The position numbers and the translations under genes were made by a program. Shown here piece after piece: positions 42,390 through 51,116 of a stretch of 64,000 nt of DNA. Under the pieces are notes generated by a model. It was not told where the DNA came from. It was given only the letters and a program-made list of their open reading frames with translations, and did not search any database. Source of the stretch: Marmoricola sp. (GTDB lineage Bacteria; Actinomycetota; Actinomycetes; Propionibacteriales; Nocardioidaceae). Location: assembly GCA_025965315.1 (NCBI GenBank), contig JAOPXD010000056.1:1-64000 (forward strand), in the 5' to 3' direction. Position 1 is the first letter of the stretch. The number at the start of each line of letters is the position of its first letter.

Positions 42390-43400
42390 TCATCTCCCGT
42401 CGGTGGACAGAGCCCAGAGCTCGTCATCACCAGACCCTGCGAGTACCAGCCGACCGACAGCTTCCTCGGCGTACCGGGTGGTCACGTCCTGGTCGGTCCA
42501 TGCCCACAACCTCCTGGTGACGAAGTGCAGCTGGTGCTCGCGCGTGATGCCCATGGCGCCGTGCAGCTGGTGCGCGATCCTGGCCACGGTCCCGGCGCTG
42601 CTGCCCGCCACGGCACGTGCGGCGAGCGCCGTACCGAGGCTGCCCCGATCCAGGCCCTCCTGCACGGCAGACGTCAGACGGCGGCGTTCGAGGGTCATGT
42701 CCGCGAGTCCGTGGGCCACGGCCTGCAGGGCGATCAGCGGCTTGCCGAACTGGTGGCGGTCGCGGACGTGGTCGAGGGTCATCGAGCAGCAACGCTCGAC
42801 CGCACCCAGGATCGCCGCCGAGCGCAGCAACGCCCGACGCGCCTCGAAGGCCGGCAGGAGCGCAGGGTCGAGATCGGCCACCTGCTCCGCGGTACAGTCG
42901 AGGACGAGGTCCCCGACCGGCTCGTCGGCGACGTTGGTCGAGAAGGACGCCGGTCCCAGGTCTCCGGGCCCCAGGGCAACGACCCGACCGGCGCTGGGGA
43001 GCACCAGAACCACGCCGCCAGCTGGACGCAGCCAGGTCACTGCGGGAACCCGTGCGACGACCCGGAGGCCGGTGGCCGAGCTTTCCAGGCGCACCTGCTG
43101 GTCGGGGGCGACCACGGCAACGCCGCCGCGCTGCAGCACCTCGAGGCCCAGACCGGAGCTCGCCAGCACCCATGCCGCCAGCCCGGTCTCCCACAACGGG
43201 ATCGGGGACGCGTTCCTGCCCGCGGCAGCGGCGAGCTCGAGGGCATCGGCGAGGTCGCCGCCGGCCCCACCGCTGGATTCAGGTACGCCGACCAACGGCC
43301 AGTCGAGCGCGACCACCGACATCCAGAGCGTGTCGGTGTCGGCTTCGGTGGAACCGGCGAGGACGTCGTCGGCGATCGCGCGCAGGTCGTCGTTGAACAT
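42390..43400 (-). CDS. Acyl-CoA dehydrogenase, short partner subunit
   Basis: A 336-residue ACAD with a shortened N-terminal part (MFNDDLRAIADDVLAG). The C-terminal domain has RHQFGKPLIALQAVAHGLAD and QLHGAMGITREHQLHFVTRR, with a Glu at the catalytic-base position but Arg instead of the common Trp. It lacks SEPxAGSD. ATG 43400 shares a base with the stop of the upstream ACAD (TGATG), so the two are translationally coupled subunits. Confidence 0.84.
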   Translation of the reverse strand: MFNDDLRAIADDVLAGSTEADTDTLWMSVVALDWPLVGVPESSGGAGGDLADALELAAAAGRNASPIPLWETGLAAWVLASSGLGLEVLQRGGVAVVAPDQQVRLESSATGLRVVARVPAVTWLRPAGGVVLVLPSAGRVVALGPGDLGPASFSTNVADEPVGDLVLDCTAEQVADLDPALLPAFEARRALLRSAAILGAVERCCSMTLDHVRDRHQFGKPLIALQAVAHGLADMTLERRRLTSAVQEGLDRGSLGTALAARAVAGSSAGTVARIAHQLHGAMGITREHQLHFVTRRLWAWTDQDVTTRYAEEAVGRLVLAGSGDDELWALSTDGR

Positions 43401-44488
43401 CAGGCGCTCGCTTCCTGGCGGGCGATGACCGTGCGCATGATCTCGCTCGCGCCACCACGGATCGAGCCGGAGGGGATCGTGATCAGGCCGTCGTCGAGCA
43501 GGGCGAGGTCGCCGGGCTCGGCACCACAGACGTCGAAGGCGTAGCGAGCGACCTCGACGACGTCCTTCTCGAACAGCGTCCCCAGCAGCTTGAGCTCGGC
43601 GGCAAGACGGGTCGGCGCTTCGCCCCGGTCGATCGCCCGGGCCAGCTCGAGCGACATCCGGCGCAACGACACGAGTCGCGCGGCCAAGGCTCCGATGCGC
43701 TCGGTCACCGCACGATCCGGGCTCCGACGTCCGGCTTCGGCCGCTGCCACCAGCAGCGGGTACGTGCTCAGGTAGCGCTCGACCCCGCCACGCTCGAACG
43801 CCAGCTGCTCGGTGACCTGGGTCCAGCCGTTCCCGACGGCGCCGAGGACCCGGCGGTCCGGGACGAACGCGGACTCGAGGATCATCTCGTTGAAGTGGTG
43901 GTCGCCGACCAGGTCGCGGATGGGCCGGACGGAGAGCCCGGGAGTGCCGATGTCGACCAGGAACTCGGTCAGCCCGTCGTGCCGGGATTCGGGCGGGCCG
44001 GTACGGGCGAGGACGTAGGCGTGGGTCGCAACGTGCGCTGCTGTGGTCCAGATCTTGGCACCGGTGATCTCCCAGCCACCCTCGACCTGGACCGCACGGG
44101 TCCGCACTGCCGCCAGGTCGGATCCGGCCTCGGTCTCGCTCAGACCGAGGCACACGACGACCTCGGCGCGCATGATCGCCGGCAGGAACTCTTCGCGGAG
44201 GTCGTCGGTGCCGTGACGCAGCACCGACGGCCCGATCTGGCGATCGGCGGTCCAGTGCGCTGCCACCGGCGCTCCGGCACGGAGCAGCTCCTCGGTGACG
44301 ACCAGACGTTCTTCGTTCGACCGGCCGCCGCCGCCGTTGCGCACCGGCCACGTCATCCCGATCCAGCCGTGCTCGGCGATCTTCCTGCTGAACGCCGGAT
44401 CGAAGCCCCGCATCCAGCTGTCGCAGCGAGCCTCGAAGTCGGCCGCGGCGACGACCGCTCGGATCTCGGCACGCAGGCCCTGCTGCAC
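43400..44488 (-). CDS. Acyl-CoA dehydrogenase, large-type subunit
   Basis: A 362-residue ACAD with MTWPVRNGGGGRSNEERLV, GLSETEAGSDLAAV, GAKIWTTAAHVATHAYV and the C-terminal SIRGGASEIMRTVIARQ. The start is GTG at 44488 with AGGAGG five bases ahead. It heads a two-gene operon with its partner subunit at 42390, under the operator at 44525. Confidence 0.87.
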   Translation of the reverse strand: MQQGLRAEIRAVVAAADFEARCDSWMRGFDPAFSRKIAEHGWIGMTWPVRNGGGGRSNEERLVVTEELLRAGAPVAAHWTADRQIGPSVLRHGTDDLREEFLPAIMRAEVVVCLGLSETEAGSDLAAVRTRAVQVEGGWEITGAKIWTTAAHVATHAYVLARTGPPESRHDGLTEFLVDIGTPGLSVRPIRDLVGDHHFNEMILESAFVPDRRVLGAVGNGWTQVTEQLAFERGGVERYLSTYPLLVAAAEAGRRSPDRAVTERIGALAARLVSLRRMSLELARAIDRGEAPTRLAAELKLLGTLFEKDVVEVARYAFDVCGAEPGDLALLDDGLITIPSGSIRGGASEIMRTVIARQEASA

Positions 44489-44524
44489 GAGTTCCTCCTG
44501 GGTGCGTACGCCTGAGACAGATGC

Positions 44525-44540
44525 TTGACGAAAGTGTCAG
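44525..44540. promoter_or_regulatory. Island operator, copy 7 (TTGAC-GAAAGT-GTCAG)
   Basis: One base from the consensus. It is 37 bases ahead of the ACAD start at 44488, in the gap before the stop of the small gene at 44583. Confidence 0.7.
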
Positions 44541-44582
44541 AAGAATAGGCCTTCCGGCCTCTCACGTCTAGGTCGCCGAACC

Positions 44583-44870
44583 TCAGGTATTCCGTTTGGC
44601 GATACCCGAGAAGCCGAAGAACTTCTCGAAGTTGTCGTCGTTGATCGGCTGTCGCCGATTGCGTTCGAGCGCAGCCTCCAGAGCGCTCAAGCGAGCTGAC
44701 GCTTCGTCGAGTCCTGGCCCATTCACGCTCTCGAGTTCGCTCACCAACGCCCGTTGACCACGAACCGCGTCCTGCAGACGGACTCCCGCCTCACCGTAGG
44801 TGAGGAGGTCGTGATCCTCGGTCTCCTCGCGTTCGATCGCACCGTCCGCCGACTCGTCAGTACCGGTCAT
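44583..44870 (-). CDS. Small acidic hypothetical protein
   Basis: A 95-residue protein that I do not recognise. The first 25 residues are very acidic. A helical, Leu/Ala-rich middle (VSELESVNGPGLDEASARLS to ALEAALERNRR) could form a coiled coil, and the C-terminus DDNFEKFFGFSGIAKRN is aromatic. ATG 44870 is preferred over TTG 44882 because GGAG lies six bases before it. It is divergent from the amidohydrolase at 44958 and shares the operator at 44889, so it belongs to the regulon. A role as a small accessory subunit is possible but not shown. Confidence 0.6.
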   Translation of the reverse strand: MTGTDESADGAIEREETEDHDLLTYGEAGVRLQDAVRGQRALVSELESVNGPGLDEASARLSALEAALERNRRQPINDDNFEKFFGFSGIAKRNT

Positions 44871-44888
44871 ATCAGTCTCCAAGTTCTC

Positions 44889-44904
44889 TCGACGAAACCG
44901 TCAA
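44889..44904. promoter_or_regulatory. Island operator, copy 8 (TCGAC-GAAACC-GTCAA)
   Basis: One half-site mismatch. It lies in the divergent region between 44870 and 44958, with a possible -10 box TATATC (44911-44916) for the plus-strand amidohydrolase gene just beyond it. Confidence 0.68.
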
Positions 44905-44957
44905 GTAGCGTATATCGTGGCCGTGATGTGCACCACCTTTGAAGGAGTTGGAGATTC

Positions 44958-46130
44958 ATGCCCCTGCAGGACCACCACCAGATCGTGTCAGTCGATGACC
45001 ACCTGATCGAGCACCCTCGCGTCTGGCAGGACCGGCTCCCGGAAAAGTATCTGGACGCAGGACCGAAGATCGTCGAGGTCGACGGCAAGCACCTCTGGCA
45101 CTACGACGGCAACGTGTTCCCCACCATCGGCCTGAACGCCGTCGCTGGCAAGCCCCAGGAAGAGTGGGGCATGGACCCGGTCCGCTACGAGGACATGATC
45201 CCGGGCTGCTACGACCCGGCGGCGCGCGTCAAGGACATGGACGTCGACGGCGTCCAGGCCGCGCTGCTGTTTCCCTCGTTCCCCGGCTTCGGCGGCGGCG
45301 TGTTCTTCCGCGGCCAGGACAAGGAGCTCTCCGCGCTCTGTGTCAGTGCCTGGAACGACTTCCACATCGACGAGTGGTGCGCGACGGCCCCTGAACGCTT
45401 CATCCCGATGTGCATCGTCCCGATCTGGGACCCGGTGCTCGCTGCCGCGGAGGTGCGGCGGGCCGCTGCCAAGGGTGCCCGTACCGTCTCGTTTCCCGAC
45501 TCTCCTGTTCCGTTGGGCCTGCCGAGCTTCCACCACGAAGCCTGGGAGCCGTTCTGGAACGCGTGCGAGGACACCGGGATGGTGATCTCGTTGCACTTCG
45601 GCTCCGGTGGCTACGTGCCCGGGTTCTCGTTCGCGAACACCAACACGACAGGTGGCGAGCTGAGGATCCCGGATGCGCCGTTCGCCGTCGCGATCGCGCT
45701 GTTCTCCACGAACCTGATGTGGTCGACGGTGGATCTGCTCTTCTCGGGCGTCCTCCAGAAGCACCCGAAGCTGCAGTTCTCCCTGGCAGAGGGCGGCATC
45801 GGCTGGATCCCCTACATCCTCGAGCGGACCGACTTCGTCTGGGAGCGGCACCGCTACTACCAGCCGATCGACTTCCACACCCGACCGTCCGACCTGTTCC
45901 GTGAGCACTTCTGGGGCTGCTTCATCGACGACGTGCACGGCGTCGAGAACCGGCACGCGGTCGGCATCGACCGGATCATGCTCGAGATCGACTACCCGCA
46001 CTCGGACTCGAACTGGCCGAACAGCCGCAAGCGCGCGGCCGAGGTCCTGGCCGACGTCCCCGACGACGAGGTCACGAAGATCTGTGAGACGAACGCACGA
46101 ACGATGCTCAACTTCCCGCGGGTGAGCTGA
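44958..46130 (+). CDS. Amidohydrolase family 2 (PF04909-type) metal-dependent hydrolase
   Basis: A 390-residue TIM-barrel hydrolase that begins HHQIVSVDDHLIEHPRVW and has VISLHFGSGG, LAEGGIGWIPY and MLEIDYPHSDSNWP as later conserved segments. The Asp/His metal motif is VDDH rather than DxH-x-H. It is a second member of the same broad family as the product of 18484, though only distantly alike. ATG follows GAAGGAG and GGAG. Such enzymes may open a ring by hydrolysis or decarboxylate; the function here is unproven. A strong terminator follows at 46142. Confidence 0.86.
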   Translation: MPLQDHHQIVSVDDHLIEHPRVWQDRLPEKYLDAGPKIVEVDGKHLWHYDGNVFPTIGLNAVAGKPQEEWGMDPVRYEDMIPGCYDPAARVKDMDVDGVQAALLFPSFPGFGGGVFFRGQDKELSALCVSAWNDFHIDEWCATAPERFIPMCIVPIWDPVLAAAEVRRAAAKGARTVSFPDSPVPLGLPSFHHEAWEPFWNACEDTGMVISLHFGSGGYVPGFSFANTNTTGGELRIPDAPFAVAIALFSTNLMWSTVDLLFSGVLQKHPKLQFSLAEGGIGWIPYILERTDFVWERHRYYQPIDFHTRPSDLFREHFWGCFIDDVHGVENRHAVGIDRIMLEIDYPHSDSNWPNSRKRAAEVLADVPDDEVTKICETNARTMLNFPRVS

Positions 46131-46141
46131 ACAGATCGACA

Positions 46142-46178
46142 ACGACAAAGGGCCCGCCGGTCGGCGGCCCTTTGTCGT
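46142..46178. terminator. Bidirectional terminator hairpin
   Basis: A perfect 13-bp stem, ACGACAAAGGGCC (46142-46154) with GGCCCTTTGTCGT (46166-46178), and an 11-base loop. It lies between the convergent amidohydrolase (ends 46130) and GMC oxidoreductase (stop 46190) and can serve both. Confidence 0.85.
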
Positions 46179-46189
46179 GCTCGACGTCG

Positions 46190-47794
46190 TCAGGCGTCCT
46201 CGGCGATGTAGCGCGCTGCCCGCATCGACATCGCCATCAGCGGCGCGTTCAGGTTGCCGGCCACCATCACCGGCAGCACCGAGGCATCCATGATCCGCAG
46301 CCCCTCGACCCCGCGGACCCGCAGCCGGGAGTCGGCAACGGCGTCCTCGCCCGGACCCATCCGGGCGGTGCCGTAAGCGTGGTAGCAGGTGCCGCCGTTC
46401 AGAGCGACGTGGTCCATGATCGCTTCGTCGCTCTGCACCGCCCAGCCCGGCTCGCTCTCGGCATGAACCATGTCGACCAGCGGGTGCTGGGCAGCGATCT
46501 CCCGCATCCGGCGGAACATCCCCAGGTAGATCGCCCGGTCGTGGTCGTTCCAGTCGTAGTTGGGCCAGATCCGCGGGTTCGCGTGCGGGTCGGTCGAGGA
46601 GACGTGGACCCGGCCGGTCGTGGTCGGACGTAGCGGGTTGCCGATGATCGTCGCGCCGGGCCTGGACTCCAGGGTCAGGTCGATCGGCTTGATGCCCTGG
46701 GTGAACGGAGTCATCAGGATCTGCGCGTTGACCCGCGGCTCGGCCGGATCGGTCTTCATGAACCCGACGAGGTCGTACGCCGGGAAGCCGATCGGGCCCT
46801 TGCGGGTCATCAGGTACTTCAGTCCGGCCTTGGCCTGACCCGCCTGGCTGCTCAGACTCGCGTTGTAGCCGAGCGCTGCGTCGTTGAGGCGCAGCTGCAG
46901 GGTCACGTAACGGTGCTCCACCATGTCCTCGCCGACCCGGGGCCGGTCCAGCTTCACCTCGATACCGGCAGCCTTGAGCACCTCCGCGCCACCGATGCCG
47001 GACAGCTCGAGCAGCTTCGGCGTCTCCAGGGCACCGAGCGACAGGATCACCTCCTTGTCGCAGCGAACCACCTCGGTCCGGCCGCCGCCGGCCTCGATCT
47101 CGACGCCTACCGCGCGGTCGCCCTCGAGAACGATCTTGCTGACAAAGGCCCCTGTCCGGATCGTGAGGTTCTTGCGCCGACGCGCAGCCGGACGGGCGAA
47201 CACCTTGCTCGCACTCTGGCGCAGGCCGTTCTTGATGTTCGCCGGCACGTAGCCGACCCGCTCCTCGTCGGAGGCGTTGAGGTCGTCGACCCGTTTGAGG
47301 CCGACGTTGCCGGCCGCGTCGAGCAGTGCTTCGTCGACGCTGTTGCTGTTCTCCTGCACGCTGATGTGCAGCGGTCCGCCAGCGCCGCGGGTCTCGGAGG
47401 CACCGAGCTGGTGGTCCTCGATCTCCTGGTAGACCGGCAGGATCTCGTCCCAGCCCCAGCCCGGGTTCCCGGTTCCGGCGATCGAGTCCCAGTCGTCCTT
47501 CCAGCCGCGGTTGTAGACCATCCCGTTGATCGCGCTGGAACCGCCGAGCACCTTGCCCCGTGCCCACTCCTCCGAGGCACCGAGCGGCCCGAAGGGCTCC
47601 GTGTCGTAGATGTACGCACGGTTCGGGTCCTTCAGCGCGAAGGCGAAGCCCTTGGGGATGTGGAAGACCGGGCTGCGGTCACGACCGCCTGCTTCGAGCA
47701 GCAGCACCCGGGCAGCCGGGTCCTTGCTGAGCTCGCTGGCCAGCACGCAGCCGGAGGTGCCGGCCCCCACGATGATGTAGTCGTACGACGCCAC
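46190..47794 (-). CDS. GMC-family FAD-dependent alcohol oxidase/dehydrogenase
   Basis: A 534-residue GMC flavoenzyme. The N-terminal FAD site is IIVGAGTSGCVLASELS, GMC signature 1 is ARGKVLGGSSAINGMVYNRG, and the C-terminal active-site region has TCYHAYGTARMG and the motif LRIMDASVLPVMVAGN. It oxidises a primary or secondary alcohol to an aldehyde or ketone. The start is GTG at 47794, 11 bases after the stop of an aldehyde dehydrogenase gene. The two could convert a terminal alcohol to the carboxylic acid that is then activated by a CoA ligase. Confidence 0.9.
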   Translation of the reverse strand: MASYDYIIVGAGTSGCVLASELSKDPAARVLLLEAGGRDRSPVFHIPKGFAFALKDPNRAYIYDTEPFGPLGASEEWARGKVLGGSSAINGMVYNRGWKDDWDSIAGTGNPGWGWDEILPVYQEIEDHQLGASETRGAGGPLHISVQENSNSVDEALLDAAGNVGLKRVDDLNASDEERVGYVPANIKNGLRQSASKVFARPAARRRKNLTIRTGAFVSKIVLEGDRAVGVEIEAGGGRTEVVRCDKEVILSLGALETPKLLELSGIGGAEVLKAAGIEVKLDRPRVGEDMVEHRYVTLQLRLNDAALGYNASLSSQAGQAKAGLKYLMTRKGPIGFPAYDLVGFMKTDPAEPRVNAQILMTPFTQGIKPIDLTLESRPGATIIGNPLRPTTTGRVHVSSTDPHANPRIWPNYDWNDHDRAIYLGMFRRMREIAAQHPLVDMVHAESEPGWAVQSDEAIMDHVALNGGTCYHAYGTARMGPGEDAVADSRLRVRGVEGLRIMDASVLPVMVAGNLNAPLMAMSMRAARYIAEDA

Positions 47795-47805
47795 GATGCG
47801 CCCCC

Positions 47806-49296
47806 TCAGTCGTCGTCGAGTCCGTCGGTGTACCCGACGGTCTTGGTCTGCAGGTGCTGCTCGAAGCCCTCGGGCCCGTTCTGGCGACCGGTGCCGGACG
47901 CCTTGTAGCCGCCGTACGGGGCGTCGGCGCCGTAGAACATCCCGCCGTTGACCATCAGGGACCCGGTCCGGATCCGCCGGCTCACGGCCAGCGCACGGTC
48001 ACGGTCGCCGGCGAAGACACCCCCGGAGAGCCCGTAGTCGTTGTCGTTGGCCAGCCGGACCGCGTCGTCGTCGTCATCGAACGCGATCACCGCGATGACC
48101 GGTCCGAAGATCTCTTCCCGCGCAACGGTCATGTCGTTGGTGACATCGGCGAACACTGTCGGCTCGACGTAGAAGCCACGGTCGTACGCCGCCGGACGTC
48201 CACCGCCCGTGGTGACCCGACCGCCCTCGGCCCTGCCCTGCTCGATGTAGCCGAGCACCTTGTCGCGCTGCTTGGCACTGATCAGCGGGCCGCCCATGTT
48301 TCCGGCGTCGTTCGGGTCCCCCACGCCGATGTCGCGGAACGCCTGGGTGACCAGCTCGACCGACTCGTCGTACCGGTGCCGCGGCACCAGGAGCCGGGTC
48401 TGCAGCGCACACCCCTGTCCGGCGTGCATGCACATCAGCGAGGCGCCCGGAACGACCGATTCGAAGTCCGCGTCGTCCAGGACGATCATCGCCGACTTGC
48501 CGCCGAGCTCCAGGAACGTCCGGGCCATCCGCGGAGCGGCGATGCTGGCGATCCGGGCACCGGTCGCTGTCGAACCGGTGAACGAGATCATGTCCACCCG
48601 GCGGTCCACGACGAGCTGCTCGCCGACACCGTGGTCACTCGAGGTGAGCACGTTGAAGACCCCTGCCGGGATGTCGGTGCGTTCGGCGACCAGGCGACCG
48701 ATGCGGGTCGCCGACCAGGGCGTGTCCGGGGCGGCCTTGAGGATCACGGTGTTGCCGGTGGCCAGCGCGGTGCCGATCTTGCCGAGCGCCACCTCGACCG
48801 GGAAGTTCCACGGCGTGATCGCGGCGACGACCCCGACGGCCTCCTTCCAGACCGCCCGGTGGCTCAGCATCCCGAACGCCTCGCTGTCCGGGATGTCGCG
48901 GTCCCACGCGAACTCCGAGATGTACTCGGCCGGCCACCTGACGGCGTCATCGATCGGCCAGTCGATCTGGGCCGCGTACGTCGTCATGATCGGGGCACCG
49001 GCCTCGGCGACGACCTCGGCCCGGAACTCCTCGCGCTCGTCCTCCAGGGCCTGCTGGAGCTGCAGCAGGCACTCGCGTCGGAACTGGTGGTCGGTCGACC
49101 AGGTGGTCTCGTCGAAGGCCCGGCGAGCTGCTGCGATCGCTTGCTCGGTGTCCGCTGTACCGGCGTCCGCGGTGACCCCGAGGACCTCTTCGGTGGCTGG
49201 ATCGACGTTGTCGAACGTCCGGCCCGACTCGGCGTCGACGAGCTTGCCGTCGATGAGGAGACGAGGGTCCCCGATCTGCGTGCTACCGATGCTCAT
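47806..49296 (-). CDS. NAD(P)-dependent aldehyde dehydrogenase
   Basis: A 496-residue ALDH of normal length. It has the general-base Glu in FLELGGKSAMIVLDDAD and the nucleophile Cys in HAGQGCALQTRL, the cofactor contact TPWNFPVEVALGKIGTALA, and FTGSTATG. It oxidises an aldehyde to an acid. First gene of a two-gene operon with the GMC oxidase, with the operator at 49318 just upstream of the ATG. Confidence 0.92.
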   Translation of the reverse strand: MSIGSTQIGDPRLLIDGKLVDAESGRTFDNVDPATEEVLGVTADAGTADTEQAIAAARRAFDETTWSTDHQFRRECLLQLQQALEDEREEFRAEVVAEAGAPIMTTYAAQIDWPIDDAVRWPAEYISEFAWDRDIPDSEAFGMLSHRAVWKEAVGVVAAITPWNFPVEVALGKIGTALATGNTVILKAAPDTPWSATRIGRLVAERTDIPAGVFNVLTSSDHGVGEQLVVDRRVDMISFTGSTATGARIASIAAPRMARTFLELGGKSAMIVLDDADFESVVPGASLMCMHAGQGCALQTRLLVPRHRYDESVELVTQAFRDIGVGDPNDAGNMGGPLISAKQRDKVLGYIEQGRAEGGRVTTGGGRPAAYDRGFYVEPTVFADVTNDMTVAREEIFGPVIAVIAFDDDDDAVRLANDNDYGLSGGVFAGDRDRALAVSRRIRTGSLMVNGGMFYGADAPYGGYKASGTGRQNGPEGFEQHLQTKTVGYTDGLDDD

Positions 49297-49317
49297 GTGC
49301 CGCTCCGTCGTCGTTTG

Positions 49318-49333
49318 ATGACTATTTCGTCAA
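49318..49333. promoter_or_regulatory. Island operator, copy 9 (ATGAC-TATTTC-GTCAA)
   Basis: One half-site mismatch; the reverse complement TTGACGAAATAGTCAT keeps the A-rich left arm. It lies 22 bases ahead of the ALDH start. Confidence 0.65.
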
Positions 49334-49407
49334 CTCGGATTAAATAAGCAAATCCCGCCTGAATCTTAGCCCAGATGTTGACCGCTGTGACCTGGCTCTC
49401 TACTCTT

Positions 49408-49423
49408 TTAACGAAAGTGCCAA
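49408..49423. promoter_or_regulatory. Island operator, copy 10 (TTAAC-GAAAGT-GCCAA)
   Basis: Two half-site mismatches but the central GAAAGT is kept. It lies 57 bases ahead of the SRPBCC gene start at 49481. Copies 9 and 10 share the 184-base divergent region. Confidence 0.55.
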
Positions 49424-49480
49424 TCTCCGCATCATCGGTGGCACATCCCGACCCAGCACCCTGAACGAGAGGTTCCCGAC

Positions 49481-49921
49481 GTGGCCGTCGTGAAGAAGTC
49501 CGCAGAGATCGCAGCCGTACCCGCGAAGGTGCTCGCGATCATGTTGGACGTGACCGAGCACCCGAAGTGGCAGAAGGAGGTCGACAGCATCGACATCCTG
49601 GAGGCTGACGCCCAGGGCCGCCCGCTCAAGACCAAGGTCAACATCTCGGCGATGGGCCAGAACGCGTCGTACTCGCTGCAGTACGAGTACCCGACCGAGA
49701 CGAGCTTCGCCTCCCAGCTGCTCGACGGCGCCGACACGACGGTGACGACGCTGAACAACTTCACCTTCGCGGCGACGGCGACCGCGACCGGCACCACCAT
49801 CGAGGTCACCCAGGAGATCGACCTGAAGTGGCCGCTGCCCGGCTTCATGATCGACCAGCTCGCCCTCAAGGGCGTCAAGGACATGATCAAGAACCTGACC
49901 GCTCAGGCCGAGGCTTCCTGA
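49481..49921 (+). CDS. SRPBCC (START-like) domain protein
   Basis: A 146-residue single-domain protein of the polyketide-cyclase/dehydrase or lipid-binding START fold (VPAKVLAIMLDVTEHPKWQK at the start, VTQEIDLKWPLPGFMID near the end). The fold has a deep hydrophobic pocket, so it may bind a lipophilic intermediate or catalyse a cyclisation or dehydration. The start is GTG at 49481. It is convergent with the thiolase gene at 49947, with a 25-base gap. Confidence 0.8.
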   Translation: MAVVKKSAEIAAVPAKVLAIMLDVTEHPKWQKEVDSIDILEADAQGRPLKTKVNISAMGQNASYSLQYEYPTETSFASQLLDGADTTVTTLNNFTFAATATATGTTIEVTQEIDLKWPLPGFMIDQLALKGVKDMIKNLTAQAEAS

Positions 49922-49946
49922 CGCGCACGACATCGGATCAGGCCGG

Positions 49947-51116
49947 TCAGCCGACCTCGATGACGACGGCACCGCCCTGGCCTCCCCCGGCACACATGGC
50001 CGCGACCCCGATGCCACCGCCACGACGACGCAGCTCGTGCACCAGGGTGGTGAGCATCCGGGCGCCGGACGCGGCCACCGGGTGGCCCAGGCTGCAGCCG
50101 CTCCCGTAGATGTTGACGCGGTCCTCGTCCAGGTCCAGGAGCCGACAGGCAGCAAGAGGCACCGAGGCGAAGGCCTCGTTGATCTCCCACAGGTCCACGT
50201 CGGCCACCGAGAGACCGGCGCGCTCGAGCACGGGCGGGATCACCTCGGCGGCAGCCAGACCGGTGCGGTGCGGTGCGACCCCGACGGCAGCCCAGGCGCG
50301 AACCCTGGCCAGCTGGGTGAGGTCGTGCGCTTCGGCGAGCCCATCGCTGACCACCATCAGCGCGGCGGCGGCGTCGTTGACACCGCTGGCGTTCCCGGCG
50401 GTGATGCTGAAGCCGTCGATCTCGGGATGCAACGCCTTGAGGCCGGCGAGCTTCTCTGCCGTCGTCCCGCGTCGCGGACCTTCATCGGTCGTGAACAGCG
50501 CTGCCGCACCATCCGGGCCGGTCACCGGGACCGCCACGATCTCATCGGCGAAGACCCCGGCGTCGATGGCGGCGATCGCGCGCTCGTGCGATCTCAGCGC
50601 CCAGGCGTCGATCTCTGCGCGCGTCAACCCGAGCTCCTGGGCCGAGGACCAGCCGGTGGAGATGGTGACGTCGTCGTCAGCACCGTCGTAGTGCGGGAAC
50701 GTCGCCGGCATCCCGACGCGTGGTTCGGCAGCGCCCGGCACCCGCCAGGTCATCATCGGCATCAACGACGTCGACATCACGCCGCCTGCGATCACGGCAC
50801 GGTCCATGCCAGCGCGGATCGAGCCGGCCGCGTTGCCGACCGCCGTCAGGCTGCCGGCGCAGTGCCGGTTCAGAGCCTGGCCAGCGACGTGGGTCAGGCC
50901 CGCGCCGACCGCCGCGTACCGCGCCAGGTCGCCACCGCCGTACAGCGACTCCGCGAGGATCACGTCGTCGATCAGCTCGGGCGGGACGCCGGAACGACGC
51001 GCGACCTCCGCCACGATCAAGGTGGCGAGCTCCTCAGCGGGCGTGTCCCTCAAGGTCCCCTTGAAGGCGACCCCGATCGGGGTACGGACGGCACTGACGA
51101 TGACGGCGTCGGTCAT
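49947..51116 (-). CDS. Acetyl-CoA C-acyltransferase (thiolase)
   Basis: A 389-residue classical thiolase. The nucleophile is Cys86 in NRHCAGSLTA; EINEAFASVPLA, GCSLGHPVAASGAR and CAGGGQGGAVVIE complete the active site. It cleaves a 3-ketoacyl-CoA to acetyl-CoA and a shortened acyl-CoA. ATG 51116 overlaps the stop of the DoxX gene (ATGA). It is the last of the five genes in the ferredoxin/P450 operon that starts at 53872. Confidence 0.92.
   Translation of the reverse strand: MTDAVIVSAVRTPIGVAFKGTLRDTPAEELATLIVAEVARRSGVPPELIDDVILAESLYGGGDLARYAAVGAGLTHVAGQALNRHCAGSLTAVGNAAGSIRAGMDRAVIAGGVMSTSLMPMMTWRVPGAAEPRVGMPATFPHYDGADDDVTISTGWSSAQELGLTRAEIDAWALRSHERAIAAIDAGVFADEIVAVPVTGPDGAAALFTTDEGPRRGTTAEKLAGLKALHPEIDGFSITAGNASGVNDAAAALMVVSDGLAEAHDLTQLARVRAWAAVGVAPHRTGLAAAEVIPPVLERAGLSVADVDLWEINEAFASVPLAACRLLDLDEDRVNIYGSGCSLGHPVAASGARMLTTLVHELRRRGGGIGVAAMCAGGGQGGAVVIEVG

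Noticed and set aside
44988-47567. 859-codon minus-strand frame spanning an amidohydrolase and the GMC gene
   Set aside because: It crosses a strong terminator and two real genes in other frames and shows no family motif.
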